Shown here: positions 14,344 through 25,100 of the stretch, piece by piece | Numbering within the stretch: the stretch's first letter is position 1 | How the letters are laid out: every line of letters starts with the position of its first letter | Assembly (NCBI RefSeq): GCF_003672135.1 | Contig: NC_039515.1 | Location: 3,162,001 to 3,226,000 of the forward strand | Length of the DNA: 64,000 bases | Source of the DNA: Ooceraea biroi | Lineage: Eukaryota; Arthropoda; Insecta; Hymenoptera; Formicidae | Direction of reading: 5' to 3' | Translations under genes and position numbers: made by a program | Notes under the pieces: model-generated | The model's database searches: none | Seen by the model: the letters and a program-made list of their open reading frames with translations, nothing else | What the model was told of the DNA's origin: nothing

Positions 14344-14350
14344 CACCTGC
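14344..14350 (-). promoter_or_regulatory. Class-A E-box downstream of ASH
   Basis: GCAGGTG on the minus strand, about 4.6 kb beyond the ASH stop codon, in AT-rich DNA where GC-rich heptamers are rarer by chance. Single sites of this kind also occur at 1047-1053, 30522-30528 and 44233-44239. Confidence 0.25.
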
Positions 14351-16001
14351 ACAACTTTGGACACATGTAATTGTCCATAATTTACAGTAAAGTAAGGTGC
14401 ATTTAAGAATACACGGGCGCACACACGATTGTATCTCACAATCAGATAATGTTAAGATTGGTACAGTCGTTTTAATTTGTTGTAATAAAAAATATTGATG
14501 AAACTTCATAAAGTTGGAAATTACGAACATACCGTGTAATAAAAAAACAGTGGACAATTGTGAAGCATTTGTATACGTGTTCACTATTAATCCTGATTCT
14601 ATTGTGCTTAAATATTAAGATTACTCAACATGTTCTATTTGAAATTTGCGAATATATATGCAGTTAACTAAGAAACATTTTAGTCTTTGTTCAAGACTTT
14701 ATATTTAAGGAATTAAATTTGTACTTATCGCTAAATAATAGTGGATTCTAAAAGTCTTTTTGTTTCTCGTTAATATTAGTTGTTTGAACTTTTTGCACAA
14801 AGGAGTGGGATAGTAAAGTAGGTTAATAAATAATATTCTTGTAGGCATATTCGTAACGTCATTCGTTATATTTAACAAATTGTGTCATTAAATTTTATTA
14901 CAATAATTTTTATGTACAAAAAGGCACCGCCGATCACGAAATGTCGTTGATTGATTCATTACAATTAAATACACAATTCCGTTTGATTGTACATGCGCGC
15001 ATTCATACAATTTTCATTCATACACAATTTCTATACATAATTTATGAACCAAGTGTACAAGTAATTAGTGCCGTCAATATTCAAAATATACCGGTGTTTT
15101 GGATATTATTCTTCTGGGTACTACTAGATTTATCTTATAACTATTATAGAAATCGGGGTATAAAATAACGGGGATATAAATCACATTTGAGTCACATTTT
15201 CTCTAGATCATTACGTCTTTTACAAGATAAACTTTTGTATGCGCTCAATGTAATGTAATAGTAATAATAAAATGTCTTGTATTCGAATATGCAAAATATA
15301 ATAGCACAGTTTTGTCAGAGAACAATATAACACTTCAACAAATATTAATGTAACATTATTCTCTGAATTTTTTGACTAATAATATTAAATTTAATTTCAA
15401 TTATTAATTTTAAATCTATATATGTATATATAATTTTGAATTTATATAATGTCACATTTACTTTCTTAGTAAATACAGTCATATTTTTAAAAAATATTTC
15501 TATTGTACTGATTATCAATTATCACTCAATAGATGAAGCACGCTTCAAATAAATGTCTATAAGAAGTTAAATTAAACAAATTGACCTGATATTAGAGTTG
15601 TACCCAAAAACTAATCTGTAATAATTCAAAATAAAATAACACATCCGGATATTCAAGTCATTTTTATGGATTCGTATAATGAGTAAAGTATTCGAGTACT
15701 CAAATCTATAGACATTACTCAGTCCATACTAACAGCACTACAAACAATTATTATATATAATAATATAACAATAATTATAATTACTATAATAATAAATATT
15801 ATAATATAGTGTAATATATAATAATATAATATAATTGCATTAATGTAATAGTAATAGTTATGCACTTGGATACCGAATAATATCCGAAATAGCGAAACCC
15901 CTGAATACTGATAGCACTAACTCTATTCGATAACACATAGCCAGTGATTCTATAGAATTGCAAAGATTTCATAAAATTACTGTTGAATTAATTAGTCATA
16001 T

Positions 16002-16028
16002 TATGTATACACACGCGCGCGCGCATAT
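16002..16028. repeat. Alternating purine-pyrimidine tract
   Basis: Twenty-seven bases alternate strictly, with a (CG)n core flanked by TATG and CATAT steps. Confidence 0.7.
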
Positions 16029-18100
16029 CCACACTCGTATGGTTGGACGCACACATAAAGATTCACTCGCATACATGTGTATATAATTATCACTGTTGTA
16101 CAATAATTATATTATATAATACAATACAACACATAATATAATATAAAGTAATATAATATAATATATAATTATTATCATAATATCAATAGCTGTTATCATA
16201 ATTATTGTAAACAATAATAATTATAACATACCGATGGATTTTATGAAAATTAATGAGCTCAATTTACTGATGAATTACTTATTGAATGAAAAAATGTTTC
16301 AAATGGATGTTATGTAGTTTTATAGTTTTGCAATCATCTTGTGATTAGTACAAATTTGTTTCATATATAGACTTATTTCTCAGTTTTCAAAACTCAACCT
16401 AATGTCTAATTATAATCATATAATCTTTTATATAATATCTACTAATCATTCTGCCAATAAAAAGAGTAGAAGAAATTGGAAATCTGAGTAACGGTTTATA
16501 ACGGAGTTTTGATGTTGCATGTTATTTTAAATGCTTTTAAGTTCTTCATGAGATCACACTCTTTTCTTTGAAACATTTTCTCATGCAATAAATAGTTCAA
16601 GAGAATAATTTTGCAACATTAAGATAGCTAAATCATCTTGTATAAATAATCAACTGCCAATTAGACATCGTCCATTTTAAAGGACATATTTATTTTTAGG
16701 TAATAAAATACGAAAAAATACTTTTGTAATAAATTATAAGATAGAAGGATAGCATTATTAAAAATTGCAATGTGTCTCTTGTATAGTAGTACTTTCGAAG
16801 TACTACTCCTAGTTGTACACTTTCAAGATGTTTGATATCGATACGACATCGTTCTTAAAAATAATGTTTAAAAGACTCTTGCCTATATACAAGAGAGAGA
16901 ATGAAATATTAAACTAATTTAGATTTATAATATTCATGAGGGAGTACCGAAAGTGATATGACTAGAATATAGTTAGCAACAGCTGCTTTTCTTTCTTTAC
17001 CTTTGCATTCCTTGTTTGCTCATGTTTGTGTTTGATCCACAAATGCTTCTACATTTATTTCTGTAACAAAAAATAATAAAAAAGATTTATTAGATGAGCA
17101 TAATCGATATTATAACAATATAAGATAATCTTTTACATCTTACATTAGAGTGTCTTGCTTTTTGACAATATTTGATTTATGTACTCATAAATAAAATATT
17201 AAGTACTCAAAATATGAAAAAAATATGTCTAAAATTTTATTCACAGAACGTTTAAAATAATTTTTCTGTATCTTTGATAACAGTTGATAAATTATTTAAC
17301 GTTCATGCTTTCAGCACGGTATCGACTCCTCTGAATAGATCACAGATTACTCGTTGGTCGAGAATGATAAAAAAGAAGCCTTGCAGGTATACGAGATGGA
17401 AGAAGTAGGGGATGATTTCAGGTAAGGGCGGTTTTAAGGCCTGCAAAGGAGTCCCGCTCCTCGTGGGTAAAAGCGACAGAAAAAGTGGAAAGGAGAGAAG
17501 ACGAGAGACGAGCGAACATCCTATACCGGTTCAAAAACCGACAAACGAGGGACGGGAATATCCTGAAAGATGCATTCAGGTTAAACGTGGCAAACGAAAT
17601 CGTCCTCGTGAAAAAGAGGTGGAACGGAAGGTAAATAGAGAAGGATAGCGATAGAGAGAAAAGAGAGGAAAAGGCACGAATAAAAGAGGATACCTTGATA
17701 AATCCAAAAGTTACGTCCATCAAGATTAGAGACAACTTTGGAAGGCAACTGTACGTGAGTGTGTGACCTTTTTTTGTGTCACAATTTGATAAGATCTTTA
17801 AATTAAAATAAAAAGAAACGTATGTTGTGAATATTAATAAAATTCAAGACAAATATTTAACCAATTTAAATTATTCGATTTTTCTTATATATATTCTTAT
17901 ATTTTAATAATTACCAGATTTAATATTTTCTATTAGAAAAGAAAATTGCAGTCTTCAATGTAAAAAACAAAAACAATACCATTAATATACATTATCGTTA
18001 TAAAATTGCTGTTTTTTGAAGTTCACTTTATATAACGTATATGTACATCCGTTAAAAAAATAGTGTCTTCCCTGATGATCAAGACTTGGTATGTTGAGAA

Positions 18101-18120
18101 AGAGAGAGAGAGAGAGAGAG
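18101..18120. repeat. (AG)10 microsatellite
   Basis: Ten perfect AG units lie about 840 bp beyond the ASH stop codon. GAGAG runs are potential GAGA-factor sites. Confidence 0.85.
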
Positions 18121-18578
18121 GGGTGGCAGGATAAGGTCGGGAAAAAACGATAGAAGAAGGACTCACTCACGTACATATATATTATACATACACGTGTGCA
18201 CATATATGCGCATTAACCTAGTATGAAAGAAATCGCGGCACAAAAGCGTCGCTCCTCGAATGTATACTCGATGCCCCTCTGAATGGAGTCTGCGATTTGA
18301 ATGGACAGGGTTTCAGCGAGGGTTCGCGCGCGCCATTGTGAGGGGGCAAGGTCACAAATCTAGTCGGAAATTTCTTTGAACTTCCCCGTTCAGCGAGATA
18401 TTCACCCTCGAAAATTTATGATTTTTAACTGGTGAGGGTGGCGAGAATAAAAGAATATTCTGAACAATTAAGGATGACCGAATTGTCGAATGTCGCTATA
18501 TCAAAATGTCATTCAATTAATCATTAATTCTTAAAATCAAATTATTAATTACTAAAATTATTATTCTCTGCGGTAAAT

Positions 18579-18584
18579 TTTAAT
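18579..18584 (-). terminator. Possible ASH polyadenylation signal (ATTAAA)
   Basis: Downstream of the ASH stop I find no AATAAA on the gene strand before about 18300. The variant ATTAAA here is the first plausible signal and would give a 3' untranslated region of roughly 380-400 nt. Such hexamers are common by chance in AT-rich DNA. Confidence 0.25.
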
Positions 18585-18962
18585 GATAAAAAAACTTTAC
18601 TCCAAGAATTCTGATATCCCAGATTTATCCTTCTACACAATTCACACACAACATCCAGAAAAGTTAAAATAATGACAAAACATGTCAAATAAATAAAAAC
18701 ATCATAATAAAATTACAACAAAATTGGACCCGATGTCACTAACAGAACCTGTTGTACAATCAACTAATTCACAAAGAATAAGTTCAGTGAGACGGGATTG
18801 ACATTCACGATTACGGTACGCGATGCAGTCGCAATGTACAAGGCCGCAAGATCGCGCGACGTGAATGACCCGCAAATTACAACTACGAGAAAAAGAACCA
18901 GTGGATCACGACACCAACCTTGAGAAGGGCGTGTGGGTCTAATGAAAGCAACGCTGATGTCC

Positions 18963-19841
18963 TCACTGACTCTGCTGCCACCAAGAGATGACATCCAGTA
19001 ATTCCTCGTCTTCCGGGCTCATCGGTTCGTAGTTGTCGTAACTATCAGAATGCGTTGCGTAAATCGTGGTCGGTGTGCCGTAACCTTGACTTCCGGCCGA
19101 CGACGTCTCGGAGACGAAACTTGGCGTTGGTGAACTTGACGCTTCCGAGGACGGTGCCGGCACGAAGGTCGGACTGGAGTTTTGCCTGAGGTTCTGGTGC
19201 CGATGGATATCGGATCCTTGTGGACTACCATGATGACGGATCTCCCCGGTGATGCTACCTCGTAATCTCAGTTCAGCCAGATGATGGCTGGATTCGGAGC
19301 TGACCCCATTTTCGGACCCACACGTAGGCGAGGTAGAGGAGGTGAGCGAGGAACCACTAGACTCGGAGCCGGTATCGTGCTCTTCCAGAAGACGCTGAAG
19401 ACTTCTTATGTATTCCACTGCCATCCTCAGGGTCTCTACTTTCGACAGTTTCTTGCTGCCGGCCCTGGATCCGCCATGAGTTCCGGCTGTACTGCTTCCG
19501 AGGGCCTGTGCCACTGTCTGCGGTATATGTTGCCTCAGTGTGGCGAATCCATTGTTAACCTGTTTCACCCTGTTGCGCTCGCGTGCGTTTCGCCTGGCCA
19601 CTGAGGCGGGCTGATGCGGTACCGTGCCATAGGGTCCAGTAGCCTGGCCGTAGATCTTCGATCGTTTGCACCCGTGTTGCAGAGTGTTGTTATTAGCCGG
19701 CATGCTGCTGGTAGAGACGATCACATTGCCACGATGGGTCTGCGCGCTCGAAGTGGCGTGAAGGCCATGGTGGTGATGCTGCGGTTGCACACTCAGCATG
19801 ATGGGTAAGACGCTCTCCTCCTTGGGCCCCACTAAGGTCAT
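18963..19841 (-). CDS. ASH: Achaete-scute homologue, proneural bHLH transcription factor
   Basis: The frame encodes 292 residues without an intron, as is usual for achaete-scute genes. Residues 83-96 are the basic region (RRNARERNRVKQVN), about 96-114 helix 1 (NNGFATLRQHIPQTV), 115-130 a Gly/Ser-rich loop, and 131-154 helix 2 (KLSKVETLRMAVEYIRSLQ). This is the diagnostic Ac-Sc family domain. The last residues, SPEDEELLDVISWWQQSQ, match the acidic C-terminal motif of the family, with Val where a Tyr is common (DYISxWQ). His runs (21-25) and Ser-rich linkers fill the rest. Family members act in the nucleus as heterodimers with Daughterless on CANNTG E-boxes and commit ectoderm to neural or sensory-organ fate. 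The start is the first ATG of the inferred transcript; an in-frame stop precedes it with no intervening ATG. The asense paralogue is less likely because of the short, ASH-like architecture, but only a phylogeny would settle it. Confidence 0.96.
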   Translation of the reverse strand: MTLVGPKEESVLPIMLSVQPQHHHHGLHATSSAQTHRGNVIVSTSSMPANNNTLQHGCKRSKIYGQATGPYGTVPHQPASVARRNARERNRVKQVNNGFATLRQHIPQTVAQALGSSTAGTHGGSRAGSKKLSKVETLRMAVEYIRSLQRLLEEHDTGSESSGSSLTSSTSPTCGSENGVSSESSHHLAELRLRGSITGEIRHHGSPQGSDIHRHQNLRQNSSPTFVPAPSSEASSSPTPSFVSETSSAGSQGYGTPTTIYATHSDSYDNYEPMSPEDEELLDVISWWQQSQ

Positions 19842-20136
19842 ATCACAGATCCGAATCTCCCCACTACCCGGGAGCAGGAATTGTAGCAGCGCGTGCCAGG
19901 CGACCTTCGCTTGGCTACACTGTTCGATTTATCGGAGAAAAACTTCGTCGAGTCGAGTGAAGTCCGATGCGACTCGTTAAGTAGTCCACCTTAGTAGTTG
20001 TAGTACGCGTGATCGTCAAGATGAAACGACAGACGTAAGCGTGTGAAGTTTACTCCGACCGACCGGAAAGAAAAACGTGGGAAGAAAAATAAAACCGCAC
20101 CCTCGATGCTCTCGGTACGATTCTGGCTCCCGAAAT
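19842..20136 (-). other. ASH: Inferred 5' leader of ASH
   Basis: This is the stretch between the predicted transcription start and the ATG, 295 nt long. On the gene strand I find no ATG in it, so scanning ribosomes would meet the annotated start first. The base at -3 of that ATG is G (GAT before ATG). An in-frame TAA lies upstream and supports the choice of start. The 5' boundary is inferred from the TATA position and has no transcript support. Confidence 0.55.
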
Positions 20137-20168
20137 GCCTAGCCAATGAGGGTTCGGGGCCTTATATA
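20133..20168 (-). promoter_or_regulatory. ASH: ASH core promoter: TATA box and initiator-like site
   Basis: On the minus strand a TATATAA box occupies 20162-20168 in the context GCTATATAAGG. From its first T, 32 nt downstream, lies GCATTT (20133-20138), which matches the insect initiator TCAKTY at five of six positions and puts A+1 at about 20136. That spacing is normal for TATA promoters. No good DPE is seen at +28. The context directly upstream of an intronless gene makes this the likely promoter. Confidence 0.72.
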
Positions 20169-20177
20169 GCCGGGGCG

Positions 20178-20187
20178 GGCACGCGCC
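20178..20187. promoter_or_regulatory. Hairy-type repressor site in ASH promoter
   Basis: GGCACGCGCC on the plus strand is an exact match to the Hairy consensus GGCACGCGMC. In Drosophila, Hairy represses achaete directly through such a C-class site. Here the site ends ten bases upstream of the TATA box, which is much closer to the core promoter than the fly achaete site. Function is inferred from the match and the position. Confidence 0.6.
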
Positions 20188-20189
20188 TA

Positions 20190-22130
20190 TCCCCTCCAAG
20201 AGTCCCTCGTACTCGATCTCGGGTCCTAAACCCCCGTCTTCTTCCCCTTTCCCCGCGTTACCGGCCCGCAGTACCTCATACCCCCGTGATTCCCCACCAC
20301 TGCGGTCCCAAAGGCCCTACGCTGTCCGAGATTCTCATCTTCGATCATCCTCGTGCTAGTATACTTCGCTAATATCCCGATCTGTTTGTTGACTCACATT
20401 TCGGAGTACAACGCGTTGTTATCGACACGATAAGATTTGTCATCGGCATATGGCCGGAATATTTGACAAGTTGATAAGTTAACGCTAAGGACTCGAAAAA
20501 GATAAATCCTATTTTGGAAGATGTGAGTTGTATACTTCTTTCACCTTCTTTTTCTCTTTAAAGAGTTTAACATTTAAATTTAACATTTGGATGTATAAAT
20601 ATAAATTACAACTTTTTCATGTGTAAGTATATATATTCATTTTCCAAATCCGCAGCAGCAGAACATGTACAGTAGGTACGTATATGTGCATCTACCATGC
20701 ATGCTAAACTATGTAAGAGACAAGAATATTCGTGCAATTTATTTATAAATAAATTTTGTTTAGTCAATAATTTTTAATATCGGTAAGGCCCACTGTGTGC
20801 CTGCGTACCTAGTAAAGTCTGCATATTCCTGCGTGAGAAACACTGGCGCGCACGTACGAAGGGTCCACATCCCCACCGGCCGCGCGATGTCTCGGGGATC
20901 GAAATTTGAACAGTTACCGGGAGAAAGAAAAGCTGGTCCGGGGGCCCGAAGTAAGTCGACGGAGCGAGATGGCGAGAGAGTGAGACGCAGAATACGACGA
21001 AGATGGAAGCCAAGGAGGAGGAAGAAGAAGAAGAAGAAGAACGATGAGGGATAAGGAGTGGGAGGAGATGGAGAGGTCTTCGGCTGCAGAGAAGCTGTGC
21101 AGAAGACGAAGAGGTATCGGAGGAGGGTAAGGGAGCCCGGTGGCACGGAACATACAAGTACGAGGCGACTGCAACGATGAGGGGAGAGACAGCGACGGCA
21201 GAAGGGTGTAGTGATGGACTCAACTGTAGCACGTGTCTTGTTGCATTGCAGTTTGCGCTACGAACCAACATGCTTATCGCAAAATGGCGGAACTTGAAAC
21301 ATCCGAGTAACGCATCATCAGCTCAATGCTGAAGCTAGAAGCTAAGTTACCTTCCGGAACTTCACTCGTACGATAAAAAAAGACATCAGTTTCTTCATAA
21401 AACTGCGGGAACCAAGACCAACGAAGATGATGAAGAAAAGAAGATACGAGCGAAGGATACATGAACGTACATTGATATCACAGGATCGCCTCATTTTTAG
21501 CATATCAACATCATTGATCATCTCATGACGGAGTGACGCTTCCGAGACAAACTCGCGGAATCAATGATATCCGACTCTCGCTGCCATCGCTAGTAAAGAA
21601 GACATGTACGACGACAAAGAAGAGAAGGGGAAGAGACGCGAGCCGTCCTCCCTTCCTCACATTCGTGGCGCGCGCCTACTCCCATCCACTGGCTCCCCCT
21701 CCATTCGGTCCGGTTTTATCCTCACTGAGCGGAGCGTGCGTCTGCATACGTGCGTGTATGAGGGTGCACGCGTGCTTACTCGGGTCTCGTGCTTAAGGGC
21801 GCTTGTATTCGCCGGGCGGTGGGAAGAGGGGTGGGGAGTGGGGTGGGGGGAGGCTGCCGTGCGTACGGGTATGCATGTGTGGAGCGACGTTCGGGCACAT
21901 GTGTGCGCTCCGCGTATGTGCGTGCTCGCGCGTGGAACAGGTATATGCTCCCCATTTCTTTCTTTCCTTTTGATTCCGGCGGTTCGTCTCGTCTCTTTTT
22001 ACGGGTCCGTCTTTCTCCTTGTCGAAAAGGCGACGCGTGAGGGAGCACTGTATAAGATGGTAGGATCCCGCGCTGGGCATTCCTACGTGAATAAATAGAC
22101 GTCGGGCGGACGCCTGACGATTCGGATAGA
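20190..22130. other. GC-rich upstream region of ASH
   Basis: This block has elevated GC, CpG and CT/GA runs, with (GAA)7 at 21021-21041 and an ACATGTGT motif at 21898-21905. Several long frames overlap on both strands and are low complexity, so none is called. Promoter-proximal regulatory DNA is the simplest reading. Confidence 0.5.
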
Positions 22131-25100
22131 TGATAGATATATGTCCCAAAGATAAGAGTATGTAGAAACGCAAGAGAAACCGGTATTCTACAGTGCCAAA
22201 AAATGTTCTTATTTAAATATAATAAATTATATGCAAAGAGGAAGCGCATACATATTATATTGTACAGTCACTACGATTCTTGAGTTTTGTAAATTTGTTC
22301 TTCGTTTTGAGAGGATAGAGCAAGATGTAGGACAATTGAACCATTTATGCTAAACTGGCGTACCATGCAAGTGATGATTTTTTTCTCAACTTCCAGACGA
22401 TTTTTTGATGAGGTAACAAGCGTTCTCGAAAAACTACATTTCTGAAAGAATCGCATCAAATTATATAATAATAATAATAATAATCGCGTAATGAATTTTG
22501 TCGTATCGGAGACACAATAACTTGTACTTTTATTCTTTATTTTCAGATAAATATAACAACTGGCAGAATTCATGTATCGTTACTGACAACAATTGTATTT
22601 AACTTGATTAATTTTGACGTTTAAGTTTTGCACAATTTCAATGATTTTGATTAATTATAAAAATTATAATATCACATTACCTTCGCACCATTAAGAATGA
22701 ATCAATAAATTTTATATCAATGTCAGAGTAACGAGATTCACAAAATTCTTTAACTTAAGCAATTGTCTGATGCAGGTTGATAGATACAAACTCGCCATGG
22801 GAATATATTATAGCTAACCGCATTTCGGCACATTGGTTCACAGGTGTAATGCACAGATACCCCCGCATTCTGGAACGGACAGAGAGTTCGAGGGAGGGAA
22901 CTTACGCTCGTACGCTATTTCATGGAGGGTCATGTGGGGTTGCTGAACAGTATATAATCAGCGACACATATGGTGTGCAAACGTATGCAGGCAGGTACGC
23001 GTATCGATGCGTGAGCTAACGTACTCGACATATGTCGCAGCAGGTTGACCGGATACTGACATCGCTGATTAATCCGCTCGTACAGATATCTCAAAAATAT
23101 TCTAAATTATTGATACAAATCAAAATCGAAAAGCCTCGTGCGATCTGTATCGTTAAAATGTTATAAAATTGGAAACATGATTGAAAAAAGATAAAAGATC
23201 CTAATTGTTGTCGTAGGAGTTGTTAGAATAATTGAAAATAATAATTCATTATTACCTAAAGTAGTTGTAGCAACGAAATATTAAGTGCTCGAATAAACGA
23301 TGCACGTTATTAAGATAGCGCCAATTATCGTCAAGAGAGATCGCATATGCACTTATCATGCTGTAATTAAACCGCACTTTACGTCCAAGCATGTATTAAT
23401 GACTAACGGGTTCTTTGTTCAGTGGACATGTAAAAATTTCTGACAAGGAGGTACTTATCGGTATTTATCTTCCCAACTCATTCTTCCTGAATCCAATCTC
23501 GCAGGAAGAAAAAGAATGGCTCGGAGTTTTGCCGCAGCGGTTCAATTCGTGAGAAGAATGCCACCCGCGTATACGTGCGTGTAAAACTGCAATTAATAAA
23601 TACATTAGCAAAGAAATAAATATATAATATATAAATATCTCTTTTTAATATCTCTTTTAATTTTTAATAAATATTTATTTGTCATATTTATATTATTTTA
23701 TGAATCATTAAATAAAATGCTAAAGACTATTAATCAAATTTATATTTATAATACAAGAAAGAAATTTATATTATTTATTGTAGTTTGCAGATATTTAAAA
23801 CTAAAAATCTCATTCTATCAAATTCCAGGTATGAACATTTACATCATGAAAAAACATTGCAAGAACTATATATCTTTTTAAACATGTATAATAACGTAGA
23901 TCAAAAGTAAATACATCAAATTAGTCGGACGTTCGACAATACAATCGACAAGACAATACGATTGGACACGAGAGAACACAATCATTCCGGCGCATCCGCG
24001 TCGTATCACACCGCCGAATCTGCTGGCACAATTCAATCCAGCGTAATCGCGGCGTGTCTCTCTCCGCATCAAGTGTCATTCATCTTCATCATTGGTCCAC
24101 GCGTAAGGTCCGCCTATGTAGGAACGGCGTCATCGCGGGATCGGAAGATCGACGATCGACGATCGGTACGGCGATTCTTCTCGGCGGAGATTTATCGTGA
24201 AAGTGTCCTACGTATACCCCGAGCACAATCCGACGTGGATCCCGCGTCCTTCTGCGGCTCGGATCGTTCGACGAGTCATTTTTCACGTGAACGCACAAAG
24301 GGAACGCCATCCGGAGGGAGGGTGGGTTCTGCGGCGTGCGCTCGCAGAACTATCTGGCCGGGCTATCTGCGCGATGGTGGCGATGGACGTCCCGCAGGAA
24401 TTCCTCGTGCCCGACAAAAGAAGGCATCACAATCCCCCGCGAGAGCTCGGTCGCCCCGTTGAAAGGGACTCGATCGAAAGAGCTACCGTTGATCGTCGCC
24501 GATGATTCGACACGGTGATATCTCGGGGAACAGCATGAGGATCGACTGACTACCGACTGCCGCTACACGCGAGCCGCGAGTTTCCTCACAAGGGTGGCTT
24601 GATTGGTCGAAAATCTCTACGCTGTAAAATGATGAATACATTGTTCAATTTTCGAACCATTCAGGAAGTGCTGTTATAAATAAACCGTCAGAAAAGATGC
24701 TTAAACACCGATAACTATGTGCATGCTCTTTACATATGTTTATATATGTTCTATCGAGGATATCCTCTATGATGTTGCGTCATAGTGCTATGCTCAGTAC
24801 TCTCTCTCTCTCTCTTTCTCTCTCTCTATCGTGATTCGACAATGACTCCATTCAGCTTTATCGTGTTTTATCGCCGGCTAATATTAAGTTTCCGCTTACA
24901 TGCAGTTAAGATCAGGCAGAACGAGAGACGAACATCGAAAATATCAAATTCGAAATGCAAATTCATCTTACTACTTTATCGCGATTTTTCAAATCGCGGT
25001 TCGAGATTGAAGATGAAGAGGGTGAGATGTTACATTATTCTTGCCTCCCAAATTGTATTCTTTTTGTCGATCTCCGCGGAAATTCTAACGCAAATAATAG

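Larger units (their letters stand above)
13512..18578. other. Very AT-rich stretch downstream of ASH
   Basis: No gene can be supported. It contains an alternating purine-pyrimidine run at 16002-16028, a CAGCTGC E-box at 16980-16986, a purine-rich patch at about 17440-17700 and (AG)10 at 18101-18120. A segment at 13620-13900 has average composition and may be an old repeat, but I do not recognise it. Confidence 0.6.

Noticed and set aside
19281..19604. Plus-strand frames inside ASH
   Set aside because: Antisense shadows of the bHLH coding sequence.
20144..20149. TCATTG as the ASH initiator
   Set aside because: It lies only 21 nt from the TATA box, too close compared with the usual 28-34; GCATTT at 20133-20138 fits better.
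20774..21271. 165-codon frame, minus strand
   Set aside because: Poly-Ser from the complement of a GAA microsatellite; no domain.
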